Shown here one piece after another: positions 23,188 through 35,039 of a DNA stretch of 64,000 bases. The notes beneath the pieces were generated by a model. That model worked only from the letters and a program-made list of their open reading frames with translations. It did no database searches and was not told where the DNA came from. Source of the stretch: Pseudonectria foliicola (taxonomy: Eukaryota; Ascomycota; Sordariomycetes; Hypocreales; Nectriaceae); contig QUZD01000120.1 in the NCBI GenBank assembly GCA_003693505.1, positions 1-64,000 on the forward strand. Direction: 5' to 3'. Position numbers and translations under genes: made by a program. Positions within the stretch are counted from its first letter, which is position 1; the number at the start of each line of letters is the position of its first letter.

Positions 23188-23876
23188 CTTGGCTGTTCGG
23201 CGGCAAGCGTGAACAAGTCAGCAAAGAGCTTTTCCTCAAGACAATGGAAGGAATTGGAAAAGCCGAAGTACACGAGAGTGATTTGAGACGGGGGCTCACG
23301 AACCGGCTTAAGACAAGATGTTCCTGTCGTTGGGGTTAGTAGAAGACGAGTGTGTCGAAAATTCGAAGGTTTGCAATTCGCGGCGGGCGATGAAAATTGA
23401 GGGCTGTGTTGTGGGTTAAGCGATGGACTAGCCCTGAGTAGACTAGTGCGTCAAGGGCTGCCTCCACTCTGTCAGGTTCGCTTTCGCACAGTCGGAAAGC
23501 GGTGTCTGTTTTTTTCCTTCAGTTTGGTGGGTACTGACTGCCCTGGACATTTTGAGGTGAGCGCGTGGGTACGTACCGAAAGTTTATCCTTGATGTGTCA
23601 GCAGTCTTCGACATGTTGACATGGGAGCTCGGTGGCTCGCAACTCAGGAGTGAGTTGAGGCATTGCTTGTCAGCGGGTTGGTCCTACCGCATTACAAAGC
23701 TCACCAAAATAGACAATCGTCAACGGATGTATTCTCTTGATCTGTTTACTGTTCAATATATTGGCGGCTTGCAAAGCCAACATGGCGTCCTTCAGTAAAG
23801 CACCACTCCGATGCGGCTGGTTCTCAAGCCAATGCTCATAGGCTTAGACACTGTTGACCCCATAGTACTGAGCATA
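23188..23876. other. Promoter side of eL15 and 3' flank of the interrupted gene
   Basis: No coding region was recognised. The part next to the eL15 start codon contains short T- and C-rich tracts and is presumably its promoter and leader. Confidence 0.4.
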
Positions 23877-24716
23877 TCAAGCCATTGGCTCTTGTTGTGG
23901 TCTATCTTTTCCATCGGGCAATAGTTGCAGGATGTTTGTGAAGGCCTCGACTTGTCCCTTGGCGGCCACACCCCAAGTTTCATTCGTCTTTACTCCCTTC
24001 CTATCCTGTAGCAACTCCCATGCCATATTCTGGATATCATTGGCTTGCTCAGGAGGTACAGATGTGGGAAGCCGAGAGCCTGGGATCACAGCCTGGTGGA
24101 TCGCAGATGCCGCGATGTTGAGGAAGTGCTGGTTCAGTTCGTCTAGATCCTTGGCATCTTGCTTCTAACGCATCCAAGTTGGCTTCCCGACATTCTCCAG
24201 CCGATTGCTTAGGGTTTCATACGTTTCGATAATCGCCTGAAGCTTGTCCATCGCATCCCGCACTGAATCGGCCATGTTATCGGTAGAGTTGGGCTTCGAA
24301 ACGTTGACCTGCTCCGCCATCCAAGGTACCACGGGCAAGAGCTCGTTCCCACGTAGCTCATCAATAAGACTCTTGCCGATGCAAGAGCTGTAGAATATCA
24401 GCAGATGTTCCCATAATTTGCAACGTAAGGGAGAATCTTACGGGCGAGGGAGTAGTTGCTGCTCAATCATGGCTACAACGTCTTCTCCTTGCTTTTGTAC
24501 CACCTGCTTTGCGTCCTTCAAACTGGCCCTGGACATACTTGGTCCATTGATGGCTCCAGCCGCTCCATCTTGACCTCTTGACTGTTTCTGCTTAGACTGC
24601 GCAGTAGCTCGTTGTCGCGTGTTCCCGGAAGGCGCCTTCTTTACACCAGACGCACCGTCCTTTCTCGAGTCCGAATCTGCTGGTAGATTAGAGGCTGAAC
24701 GGGTGGACAGATGCAT
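23877..24716 (-). pseudogene. Unrecognised two-exon gene interrupted by an in-frame TAG
   Basis: I do not recognise the family. Exon 1 (24716-24442) begins MHLSTRSASNLPADSDS and is basic and disordered, then turns helical (SLKDAKQVVQKQGEDVVAMI). A 54-bp GTAAGA...ACAG intron (24441-24388) joins cleanly in phase to exon 2 (24387-23877), which is charged and helical. The frame would encode 261 residues, but codon 166 is TAG (24165-24167), between ...KPTWMR and KQDAKDLDELNQ. The sequence on both sides is protein-like and in the same frame, and no intron of workable size removes the stop. A G-to-A change of a TGG or a C-to-T change of a CAG codon would explain it. Options are a pseudogene, a strain-specific truncation to 165 residues, stop readthrough, or a sequencing error. 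Confidence 0.55.
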
Positions 24717-25998
24717 GCTCTTAACACACCAGTGGATGTTCTTTTCCTTCTCGTTTGTGGTGCCATGGCCATGGCGATCTCAAGATGCCTCTGCTTGCGG
24801 CTAAATGGTAACTTACACACCAGACAAGCGGTAGCCTCGAATGGGAGAGAAAGCGTGCAATTGATCTGTGTACCTACCTACCTTAGGCAAGTGGGCAGGC
24901 AGGCAGGTAGGAAGGTAGGTAAGGTAGGTATACAGACAGTCGAAGCGGTTTTGTTCACAAAGGACATCTCCAGCCTTGAGAGCGAAGGAGTCTTGCAGCA
25001 ACTAACTGCCTTGCTCCTTCCCTCCCAGCTCGCATGGGAACCAGCTGACCTGAACTGCTTACAGCTGACTTCAACTGCTTACAGCTGTGGCTACGGCCGT
25101 CAACCACGCATCAGCAACACGGGCTTTGCCTATCTAGGACGAACCCAGCGATGCGAATGCGAGTTGTAGCAACTCAAACCGGAACATGCCGACCTGCGCA
25201 AAAGGGAGAAGAAACAGCACGGCTGCCCATGATAACAATGCTAGCACGATCATTGTCACGACAATTTGAGGGAAACTAGAAGAGAAAGCACAATCGTGCC
25301 CATGGGATTTATAAAGTAGAATAAAAGCACCCACGCACCACGTTTCCGCAACATATCCCTCTGTATCTCTTCCCACAAACCAAAAGCAAGTGTCCGAATC
25401 TGGCAATCCATTGAAGGACAAGACCGAGGACGAATAAGTAAGATGAAGAAAGAAAATCTTGTCATACATGACCCTTACCCAAACAGTTCCCTTTTTGATT
25501 GCATAATAGTTACACCATAAAATGCACTAGGTTCGGCTCTTTCTGTCTATAGTCTCATCCCTAAAAGCAAAGCAAGCCACTCAAATATTGTCTGTCTGTC
25601 TTTCTTCCTTTCAATTGTCTCGTTATCAACGACCGTGTGTTCCCGGTTTCTCAAATTCTGGAATAACAAGATACGCAAGGATAATAAGGAGAAAAAGGTG
25701 AAACAAAAAAGAAACCAGGTAATACTCACGCATACTCAGCCAGTGTACTAATATCGCGAATCATACTGCAACGCCTACAAACTTCTCAAATTGGACGAGA
25801 ACGAACGAAGATTGGCGACAAGAAGATCCCCCCAATGGCAAAGCTCAGGTCTCTATAAGTGTTTGTCAATTGTTGACAAACTCATCCCAGGAGACGAGCC
25901 AACTGGTGGCCAACAAACGGGCAGACACATCGGCCGAGGATAAACTTTTCGCACTTCGAAGGGTAAGACGGCATCGATCGCCAGGAAAGATTGCCTCT
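24717..25998. other. Intergenic region with an AGGT/ACCT repeat
   Basis: This holds the upstream side of the interrupted gene and the 3' flank of the PSP1 gene. The repeat at 24869-24933 is the main feature. A minus-strand open frame at 25134-25469 (111 codons, with one hydrophobic stretch) has no recognisable homology and lies where the PSP1 3' UTR is expected; I do not call it a gene. Confidence 0.4.
24869..24933. repeat. ACCT/CAGG/AGGT compound repeat
   Basis: ACCT units switch through CCTTAGG to GGCAGG and then GGTAGG/AGGT units. It is an imperfect member of the dispersed CCTAGG-centred family. Confidence 0.65.
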
Positions 25999-28866
25999 TT
26001 AATGAGAGTTCAGTGAAAGTCCCTGAAAGGAAGCTGTCCAGTCATTTTGGGGAGAGATGGGTGAAGCTCCCTGCGAGTGAGAGCCTGGATGCTGGACCGA
26101 ATGCGCGTTTGCAAAACGTTGCCGCATGGAAGGAAACTCGCCAGGCTGCTGCATGTGACCACCAGGAAAACTATCCAATGGTGCAGCTGCACCAGCACCG
26201 TAAGGCGTGGGGCCCCGAGTGTTTCCAGCAAACGTATTATACTGCCCATATGTAAAGTTTGTCGGTGGATATCCGGAAGCGGGAGAGATGGTTCGATCGC
26301 TTCCAAAAGGCTGGGTAAAGGAAGGTCGGAAACCACGATTTTCTCGTGTGCTCGCGCTGAATGTCGAAGCTTGCTCTTGTCCTTGTACTGGTTGATTCTG
26401 GCGGCGATCATTCGTGTTGCTGGCTCGCCCAACACCTACGGCACCCGGCCCAACTCCACTTGGTGCTTGGATGCCAAGGGTCGGGCTGGCAAAAGACGCA
26501 GGGTTGATCGCAGACATCCAGATACGAGTCTTGTAGATCTTGAAAAGATCTGTGACCAGGGAGTTGAAGTTGATGTAGCTGTCGGCAAAGTAATAGAAGG
26601 TCAATTTCTTCCAATCCCTAGACAGCGACTTGCGTTAGCATGCATCCCTTCGTGACGACACGTAGCTAGCAATGACCACTTACATCTGAAACTCAGCGTC
26701 AAGAATCTCCATGTTGAGCCCGTGCTCCTTGACTTTCTGCATGCAAACTCTCTTGGCCTTGGCCTCTTGGCCTTCCTTATCTCGCAGGGAATGAACCTCG
26801 TGGCTTTGAGCGAGACGTTTGATTAATTTCGGCCTGAGCTCGCCGGCGTTCGGCTCCTGGATGTGGTGTTGGTTCTGTGGTCCCATTCCACCTACTGCAC
26901 TCCCCTGAAGTCCGGTAGATGATGCGAGGAGGCCCGCGCCGGCGCCTTCTTGCGCGGCGGCAGCACCCTGCGAATACATCATGAGCCATTTGTAATGCTC
27001 CTCTGCATAGTGTTCCTTCAGCTCTTTTGCAGTCTGCCAGTCAACGTTGTCCTTGGCAACAGTTCCTAAGTCAGTACCACGATCGGCCTCCACAATAACG
27101 AGATCGCCAGGCTTGACTGTCAGACCAGTCCCTTCTTGGATATAAAACACGTCGGCTCTGGCGCATTTAAACAGCACAATATGAAGGAGCTGGTTGTGAC
27201 GCGGCTGGGCGATGCTGTAAACGTTCCGATGGGGCGATGGGGCGCGGTTGGAGTAGGAGCCAGGCATAGGAAGCCCGTACGGCGATGGATATGCGTTGTT
27301 GAAATTGGGCTGGAAGGTGTTGCCAAAATTGGCCCCGCCACTGAAGTATGGAGCTGCTGCTAACAGTAAGTCATTTGAACGAGAGGCAAGAGAATTAGGA
27401 TGCATACCATTGTTGGCCATGGCAAAACCGGTAGCGTCAGGGTAACCGGGAGGGTAGTCATGGGTCGACTGCATTTCGGCAACTGATTGATCCAGTCCTC
27501 CAGCAGTGTCGGGCATCGAGCTAATCGAACCCTGGCGGGTGGGCATGTTGGCAAAAGAATGACGTCTGCTCTGTGAGATATCTGAAACGGGAAAGCCCAA
27601 AGAGCTGGACCATAGAGCTTTCTTCAAATTGACACTCGCGCTATCATTCTTGCGGGATTCCGTGGCAAAGGGCGAGCGAAACGAGCCCAAGCCGAACTCA
27701 CTCATGCGTCGATTCATATCTCGCTTGGCCATAGTGTCGACGAGGTCGTTATTCTCATCAAGCTCATCGATGGCATAGTCCGATTCCTCGGGCACGGGCT
27801 CTCTCAACGTATATCCATTACCGATGTAGTTAACCCCTGTCGCGGCACGTGGCCTGATGCGAGAGTTATACGAATACTGGTGATGCTGGTGCTGCGGTTG
27901 TGGTTGCGGTTGCGGCGGCTGCTGGTGTTGCTGCTGCTGGTGTTGCTGCTGCTGGTGTTGCTGCTGCTGGTGTTGCTGCTGGCGCAGAAGCATGTTTTCT
28001 CTAGTTAACATCTCAAGTTTCCTGGATTCAGAAAGATTCTCATAAGAATCAGCTCCTGGGGTTCCTTCCTCGTCGTCATCGTCGACTTCCTTGACCTTGC
28101 CGAGGACTGAGCCATCGTTTGCCATCTCACTCAGCATGCTAGGCCGGGAAGGACGATGCTGAAGTGCGGGGTGACGTGCGCGTCCTAGTATCGCCGATGA
28201 GCTCATGGCTGGTGGTGGCGGCATATCGGGGTCCAGCTGGCCAACGGAGTAGGACTGAGAGCGATAAGTTTTTGGAGTTGGGTGCAACGGAATTGCAAAG
28301 GGAATTTGGGGATTAGGTACTGGCTCGCGTGAAGCGGGTGAGGTTTGAGGATCGGCACCAAAGAAGGAGTTACCCGAGGCACCGGGCGGTATAGTTGAGG
28401 TAGGCGATGGAATGACCTCGCTCAGCCTGGAGGGTGCCTCGGTGTTCCAGATACTCGAAGCCCAGTTCAGGGTCGATGCGCCCGGCGTACGACCCATGAC
28501 TGACGAGGTTGAGTGTGATCCCCAGGCATTGGCGCCAGTCTCAGCAGATGGAGTGCTAGGATGGGACGCTGTGGGTGACATTGAGTTGCTCGCGAATGAC
28601 TCTTTGCGGGGGCGACCGAGTGACTGGGACGTTTCATTCAGCCACGATGGACGCCGCACAGGCTTGGGAGGCTGAGCGACAGCTTGGGATAGTTCTTGAC
28701 GGTGATCCCCTTCGTCGTCGGAGCTAGCAAGTGCCTCCGAATCAGGTGTGGAGGTCCGGGCGTGCAATTTGTCTAGAAGAAGAGACTGGCTGGTCGCTGG
28801 AGCAGGAGGAAATGTGCCCTGCTGGCCCAGCTTGGAGGGCGGTCCAGGTTTAGGCCCCGCGCTCAT
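25999..28866 (-). CDS. PSP1 C-terminal domain protein
   Basis: Three exons are read in transcription order: 28866-27408, 27359-26684 and 26617-25999, giving 917 residues. The N-terminal 540 residues are disordered and Ser/Pro-rich, with an acidic VDDDDEEG stretch and a Gln/His-rich run encoded at about 27891-27983. The conserved PSP1 C-terminal region starts near residue 548 (VLFKCARADVFYIQEG, then KPGDLVIVEADRG) and ends near 746 across the last junction (DAEFQM-DWKKLTFYYFADSYINF...KTRIWM). The tail is Pro/Ser/Gln-rich. Yeast Psp1 is a cytoplasmic protein linked to P-body or stress behaviour; its biochemical role is poorly defined. Intron 1 (27407-27360) is 48 bp, divisible by three and stop-free, so retention would add 16 residues. 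It has good GTATGC and TTAG ends, and splicing is preferred. The leader upstream is long and pyrimidine-rich on the coding strand. Confidence 0.85.
27891..27983 (-). repeat. Gln/His-coding 15-bp repeat in the PSP1-domain gene
   Basis: On the coding strand a 15-bp unit reading CAG/CAA codons with one CAC (QQQQH) recurs about four times, then grades into a Pro-Gln run. Such tracts are often length-polymorphic between strains. Confidence 0.8.
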
Positions 28867-30393
28867 GACGGATGCTTGGGCGGGAGCACGCGACGTCTCG
28901 TTCCAACTCGTTGAGACTCAGGAGGCGGTGGCGATCTTCGGGGTAAAAGCCGAAATGGATTGTCGCCAGTGGTGCAGCCTGGTGGGCTTAGAATTGGAGC
29001 AGGATACGTATATAGAAGAGGGAAAGGGATAGTATAGTATGCAAATGCGCGATGCAGGCGATTTGGAGGTGAGAATGTAGTGATGTGAAAGGTGAGAGAA
29101 AGGCAATAAGATGCGACTCGATTTCGGGAGGTAGACCGAAGACTGCTGTGAGTGGTCAGCAGGTGCATGTCATGATGTGTGGCGTCCGGCTATGGCCAGA
29201 CCAGGACACCTTAATTCAGTGAGGGGAAACTAAGAGCCCCGTGACCCATGAGAGAGCTGGCCGCCATCGTGCAAAGCCTTGAGCTATCGTTTTTAGGCGC
29301 ATTGCGGGATTGAGAAAGGCGAGTGCTTCACCATCGAATGCCCGAAATCGGATGCCACCTGTCGCGGGCGACTTCGGTTGAAAGAGTGAAAGAGGGAAAG
29401 AGAGAAAGGGAAACAAAGGGATAGCGCTTACTTGGGTGGGAGATGTAAATCTCAGGTATTTCTAACAGACGAGCGTAACAGAACAGACGCGCCGAGCTCT
29501 AGGTTGCAGATGCAGTCGTAGTCGAGGATGACAGTATGGAAAGGAGAGTGGTAAGAAAGAGGTAATCGTGGCCTTGAAGATTGACTGATGGATGGTGCCT
29601 GTGCCTAACAGTGGCGAGTCTGTCCAAGCGACAATCTGCGAGTCGACCGAACGGGGATGGGATGGTTTCTTGTTGCGCGAAACCAGGCAATTAAGGACCA
29701 AGGCGGATTGGAGAGAGGGTATATGGATGTCTAAACCAGTGCGTCTAGCCCAGAGCCCAAAGAAAATGATTCCGAGCGGTCAAGAGGAGAGGGTGATATC
29801 GCGAGTATAGAGCACGCATGCGGGAGCGGCAGTTGGCCGACAAGGCTGAGAACCAAGAAATGTTGAATTGGGAGGTTGGCTTGGAGGAAGAGTTAAAAGA
29901 CGGGTCGTGCGGCAGCGACAAGGGCCACTAGTCGAGGCCCATCGTTGGCTAAAAGACTTGCAATCGGCGGGCGCGCAGCTAGGTCGCGACGGACACTGGG
30001 GGATGACGCGGGGTTGACGCTGCGCGGCAGAGTCAAATGACGACGGTACGAAGATGACGACAATTGGACGACAAAAGAGCACGAAGGCGGCACAGTAAGG
30101 AGGATAGCGAGTGCCCTAGAGATATCGGATGTCAGGCCAGCAGCGACGGCGAGCGGGCGGAGGCAGCCGGAGGCGGAAGGACGGGAGAAGGATAAAATCA
30201 GGATGAAGAAGTAAGGTAGGAGGGGAAGGGGATTGAAGATGGAAGAGAGGGTGCAAAGTACAAAGAGAGAGCACAGCGCAGGCTAAGGTAGCGTTGCGTT
30301 GCGCTGCGCTGCGCTGCGTCGTGGTGCAATGCGTGTCGCGCTGTGGCTAACGCCTGGATGAATGAAGGGGATGGAGGGATATTGAAGTGGAGG

Positions 30394-30435
30394 CGGATGT
30401 GGATGTGGATGTGGATGTGGATGTAGATGTGGATG
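30394..30435. repeat. GGATGT hexamer repeat
   Basis: Seven near-perfect copies of a GGATGT hexamer, one altered to AGATGT. It lies in the pyrimidine-rich upstream region of the PSP1-domain gene. Confidence 0.8.
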
Positions 30436-30673
30436 CCCGTGGATGAAATGCGTTGTGTGAGTTGTATTGTGTTGCGGCCACTAAGCAAGACACGAGACCT
30501 GGGGGTGCTTTTTTAGAATGCAGTGGGCGGGCGGCGTTGAAATGGCTGGCGCCAGGCAGAACATATGGGGGGGCAAGCGAGGCGGGCGGGGAATAAATGG
30601 ATGCCGTTGGCCAACTCGCTAGGGGTCTAGGTACAGTACGTTGTGGCCTGTACTGCGTATCGTATCGTACCGC

Positions 30674-30703
30674 ACCTAGGTAGGTACCCAGGTAGGTAGG
30701 TAT
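30674..30703. repeat. CCTAGG-centred AGGT repeat
   Basis: CCTAGGTAGGTACCCAGG followed by AGGT units; an imperfect palindrome of the dispersed family. Confidence 0.65.
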
Positions 30704-30903
30704 GCTAATCTGTACTGGACTGGTACTGGCCGGGGGTCCCAAGCAAATGGACGGAGCCTTGCCCAGTCCAGTTGCAGGTGCAGCTCTTGACAGAGCAGGG
30801 GCTGGGGCTTGCAAGCTTAGGAGGGCAAACCGGGGTGGAGTGACGACAACCTACGCAGGAGGCGGCCGAGCGCAGGGAAACCGGTGAGGAGGGGCCAAAG
30901 TCC

Positions 30904-30950
30904 AGAAACAGAAACAGAGACACAGACACAGACACAGACACAGACACAGA
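30904..30950. repeat. ACAGAC hexamer repeat
   Basis: AGAAAC units pass into about five CACAGA units and end in an A-rich run. Confidence 0.75.
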
Positions 30951-31940
30951 AAAAAGAGAAGAGACAAAGATGGACACAAAGCGCGGGATGGCTGGGTGCC
31001 GGCGTCCAACTGCTCTCAGGCGGGGAGAAACACACACGCGATCCCGCGATGGAGAATGTGGGGTAACCCAGAGAACCCAGAGGAGAGATGAGAAAAGACC
31101 AAAGGAAAGATCTGAGCCGCAGGCAAGGACCATGGGCCAGTTTGTAGTCCGTACCTGTGAGATCCGGCAAGACTTGAGAACCACCAAGGTTACAGGTACA
31201 AGATAGCTGCTCGGTAAAAGTATGCGGAGAGAAGACGGAGTTCCGGATGCGTTCCCACTTGAATCTGGAGTCAATCCTGGGTGGCGCGCTCCAAGATGAG
31301 CTTGTTGTGTGAAAGGTCTCTTTGGGACTGACTTGGTGAAGACTTGGTGAAAACCGAGGGAAAGGAATCGCAATCCAGGGGCGGGGCATCGGATGCTGAT
31401 ATTTGGGCCATACGGTATCATTGAGCGACTAGATCCAATACTCTACAAAGTGCCAGGCATTGAATTACAGTAGTTACCGTAGGACCGCCGCGCACGCGGG
31501 CCGCAGGTGATCAGGAGACCCCGCACCTTTCTGAAGGTAAAACAGAGTCTAGGTCGGCCTGGGTTTGCGAATATGCGGGAAACCTTCGTCCGTGGACCGC
31601 CATGGGAACCTCCACCGCCGTTGCATGGACATTAGAAGTACCTGGTCACGCATGAGGTACTGTGCCAAGGAGCAAGTATCTCAGCCTTAATAGTCTCAGC
31701 CTTGGAGGTATTCGTTAGATCGGGCGTGTTAAATTCCATGGTAGCCAACCTGAGCGCCTCGTTGCGATACTACTGAAGCCGCACCCGCAACCGCGACAGT
31801 CTGACCCTCGAATGACAATTGGACACTTGCATTCTCGTACGAATGGTACTGTTCAAGATTATTCAGCCCCCCTTCCGTTCCTCTCGCTTAGTTACTCGAC
31901 GGAGGGGGGCTCATAGGGAGGCAACAGAGCCCAAATAGAA

Positions 31941-31983
31941 GTGGTGGTGGTAGTGGTGGTGGTAGTGGTGGTGATGGTGGTGG
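31941..31983. repeat. GGT trinucleotide repeat
   Basis: GTG/GTA/GGT-type trinucleotide repeats in non-coding sequence. Confidence 0.75.
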
Positions 31984-33029
31984 ATGCTTCCGCGTACGTG
32001 CAGGGCGGATTTGGTTGCAACGAAAGCGGATTGGATGTTCCATATGTGCGCTACTATTCGGAGGAAGCTCAGTAACAACTCCACTTTGAACCGACTAATT
32101 TGTCGGGTGAATGCGTGTTGCGCCCCGGAGCCAGGCATGCATATGAGTAAATCAGCATGGACAGCATAATAAGTATTGCTATCCGCATGGGATTGGATGT
32201 AGGCGAGGAGCAAGGCGCTTTGTCCAAAGTGCTTTGCCCGATGCTGCATTTGTTGTGGTGAGATACTACAAGTACCATGCCTCCAGCTCAATCGGCATCA
32301 TCTATCCAGCGACCTGTTGGACAAATGAATGTCTCCTCGGGATGTCCCAAATATCTCCTTATCAAGTCTACCAAACCTCCTGCTTACTTTGGCGTATCAG
32401 CATCTCCCCATCGTTCTCACGGCGACAGGAGTTCCACCTGAAGAGCGCTGCACAGTAATTGGGGGTCGGATATGCTGCCAATGCCCACCAACTGCCATCA
32501 ACTCAGTATAGTTGGAGACTCAGCCTCACGTCGACACATGTGCGCGGTGCCAGCACCCTGCAATTCCCATCTAAAAGATGGATTCGGTATGAGGCAAGTG
32601 CACGGTTTACGACCCTAACTTCGAGAGCCACCCAAAGCCGTCCCATGATACCGGTGCTAGTTCGTAGATCATTGGGCTTGTGGAGTCGGCGGTCCACTTG
32701 GTGCCACGGCCTGGACCCAGCTAGCCAGCTACTGCTCATGCTATGTACAGATTACTCGACACTGTTTCTGCTCCAAATCACACTCGTCGATTATCGACCT
32801 TGGTCAGCCTGCCGATTGCTCCATGTCAGACCTGATTCCGCTCAATCCGACGCCGGCTTCTTTCATCCAATCCCCTTTTCAACTTGTAGTCAACCTAGTA
32901 GAAGGTCGTCGATCACACCAGCTTTCCTCGATCGTCGCCATCCGCAACGAAGAGGCCAAGGCTCTTTACCAACAGCCACCTGGCTCCGAAAGATCCGCTC
33001 AAAAGAGCTGCCATGGAAGTGCAGACAGA

Positions 33030-33074
33030 TACCTACCTAGGTAGGTAGGTAGGTAGGTAGGTAGGTAGGTACCT
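33030..33074. repeat. CCTAGG-centred palindrome with AGGT tandem arm
   Basis: ACCTACCTAGG is followed by about eight AGGT units and a closing TACC. The two arms could pair as a hairpin; the right arm is longer, as expected after slippage expansion. Confidence 0.75.
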
Positions 33075-34766
33075 GGTGTAGAGTTAGGTGCCCCTGATGC
33101 CGTGCCTTCGAATTGTGGCTGACCTTCCATTCCCAATTACTACACCTCAGAGTACTGGTATCATTTACCGTGGGGTCAATTGACTGATGATGGAAATCCA
33201 TTGCTGATCGTGTTCTGACAATGTAGGACCACAGCTTTCCTCTTCGCTTTCACAGAACCGATTCCTGATGGAATGCAGGAAGTAAATGCACGGCGTCACG
33301 CGCGCAATCTAGCTAGTTTACCCTGGCAATGCTTGTCTCTCAGCGCACCCAGCTACTGGATGGACGTCCACTTTCAACTCCAGTCTTCAGTACACTCGCA
33401 GTGACCAACACGCCGTGCGGTTGCCACTGCTCGCTGGCGCATCTTACTACTGCTAACACTGGTGTTGGGCTCTGGCCTGAGGCGCTGGGGGGCCTTTGCC
33501 TTCAGGGCTTGACCAGAGTAGATAAAAGGTTTCAAACAGAAAAGGCCAGCTCACTGATGCGACTGGTTGAAGTCTAGCGCGTCGCTGGTGGGCCTTTCGG
33601 CATCGAGATGGCGAGCCATGGAACTGGCTCCGAACCGGGAGTGGACTGGCAGCTCAGCCAGAAAGAGGCCAGCCAAGGAGGAGGCGAGAAACCGCAAAGG
33701 ATTCGTGCTCGCTGATGTTCTCCCGGTGTTCTCTAAGGATCTACACCAGACCTTCCTTGCGGTGCACGACACATACCGGTATGCAGTAGGCTTGCAGGGT
33801 GATGAGAAGAAGGCGGGCGATCGCCCCTGCAAGAAGTAAGTGGAGAAGCCACGGGAGCCAGTTAGGCGAGAGCATTTTACCCCGGATTTCTCCTCAGCTG
33901 TGCTCTTTGGACAGTCGAGGTACCTACAGAGGTACCGCCATAAATCTGATCACTGCGTCTGGTATTCGGCCAGGGACCACGCACCCAACTCGGTACTGTC
34001 CGGCTGTGCATTCTTCAGTAACATGCAGGGTAGCCAACATTACTGTATGTACATGGACACAGAACCGTCGTTAACGAATAGGCACCTAGCTATCGAGGCA
34101 TGCGCGCAAGAGGAAGGCGTTAAAGTCATCAGGTACCTGGGTACCACCTAGGTACCTTGCGTTTAAAGACGTTTTCGGTTGCTGCCCCTCCTTGGTCGAA
34201 TAAGCATCCCTTTCCAGTATCTGTTCGTACAAGCAGGTGCTGCCACCGAGAGTCGAGTGAGACCTCGTTCCACCTAGCTACGATTCGTCGTCACGAGCAT
34301 CGTCAAGGCACCGGGCTGGGACCCTCATCCGAGTCGCACGCATCTCAAATCCTGGTGCGGAGCTGGATTCCCCGCGCAAGAGACATCCCCGCCATTGCCC
34401 AATAGCGGGCATTCTACTGTACATATCCATACTCCACCAGCCACTCGGCACTGGCAAGACTGACTGGCGTGACTGGCAAGAGCCTCGAGATGCCAGTCAG
34501 GAGGGGAAGCCAAGGTTCAGGCGCCCCCTTCTCAATCCGGAGGCGCAGACCCAGTCTCCACACTGAAAGGGCCAAAGCATCATGAACCTGGCAGCGCCGC
34601 CTGGCACGCCTGGTTTGATAACGGCACTACGAAACGCCTGACGGACCCGCTGATCGATGCCACGCAGCCTCCTGCAGCTTCTTACGTATGTACTACGTAG
34701 CTCGTACTTTGCATCAGCCTGCAGCTTCTGCGTACCTCACTGTACCTACCTGGCCTGCCAACCTTA

Positions 34767-34796
34767 AGTACCTACCTAGGTACCTACCTAGGTAGC
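34767..34796. repeat. Paired CCTAGG palindromes
   Basis: Two adjacent copies of TACCTACCTAGG, about 270 bp downstream (in genome order) of other AGTACG-rich sequence. Member of the dispersed intergenic family. Confidence 0.65.
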
Positions 34797-35039
34797 ATGT
34801 ATAGTAATGTTCATCCCTGGCCAGTCATTGTGTTTCTCACCAGCAGAAACACAGAGTTGACAGATAGCCATAGCCATAGGCAAGTAGGCAAGAAATGGAC
34901 AACATCTTTGACATTGCTACTATAGTGTACATGGCCAGGCGGCATTGGTGATCGATCTATGGGTATCATGAAGCGTCCGACCGTACCATCACCACACGAA
35001 ACCCACCAGAAGGCAAAAAAAGAAACAGAGAGGCCGAGT

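Larger units (their letters stand above)
28867..35039. other. Gene-poor region of about 6.2 kb
   Basis: No gene is supported. From 28.9 to about 31.4 kb the minus strand is pyrimidine-rich and includes simple repeats, suggesting a long promoter and leader for the PSP1-domain gene. Repeats include GGATGT units (30394-30435), ACAGAC units (30904-30950) and a GGT/GTA run (31941-31983). From 31.4 to 35.0 kb the sequence has CCTAGG-type repeats (33030-33074, 34767-34796) but no recognisable protein or RNA gene. The longest open frame (32459-33040, +) lacks an ATG start and any family motif. Confidence 0.5.

Noticed and set aside
24869..24933. AGGT/ACCT arrays as telomeric or CRISPR-like repeats
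   Set aside because: The units are not TTAGGG, there are no spacers of constant length, and copies are dispersed and palindromic.
25134..25469. Minus-strand 111-codon frame with a hydrophobic stretch
   Set aside because: It lies in the expected 3' UTR of the PSP1-domain gene, has no recognisable family and the hydrophobic run may be chance in T-rich DNA.
32459..33040. Plus-strand 193-codon open frame
   Set aside because: It lacks an ATG at its start, has no motif and runs into an intergenic repeat.
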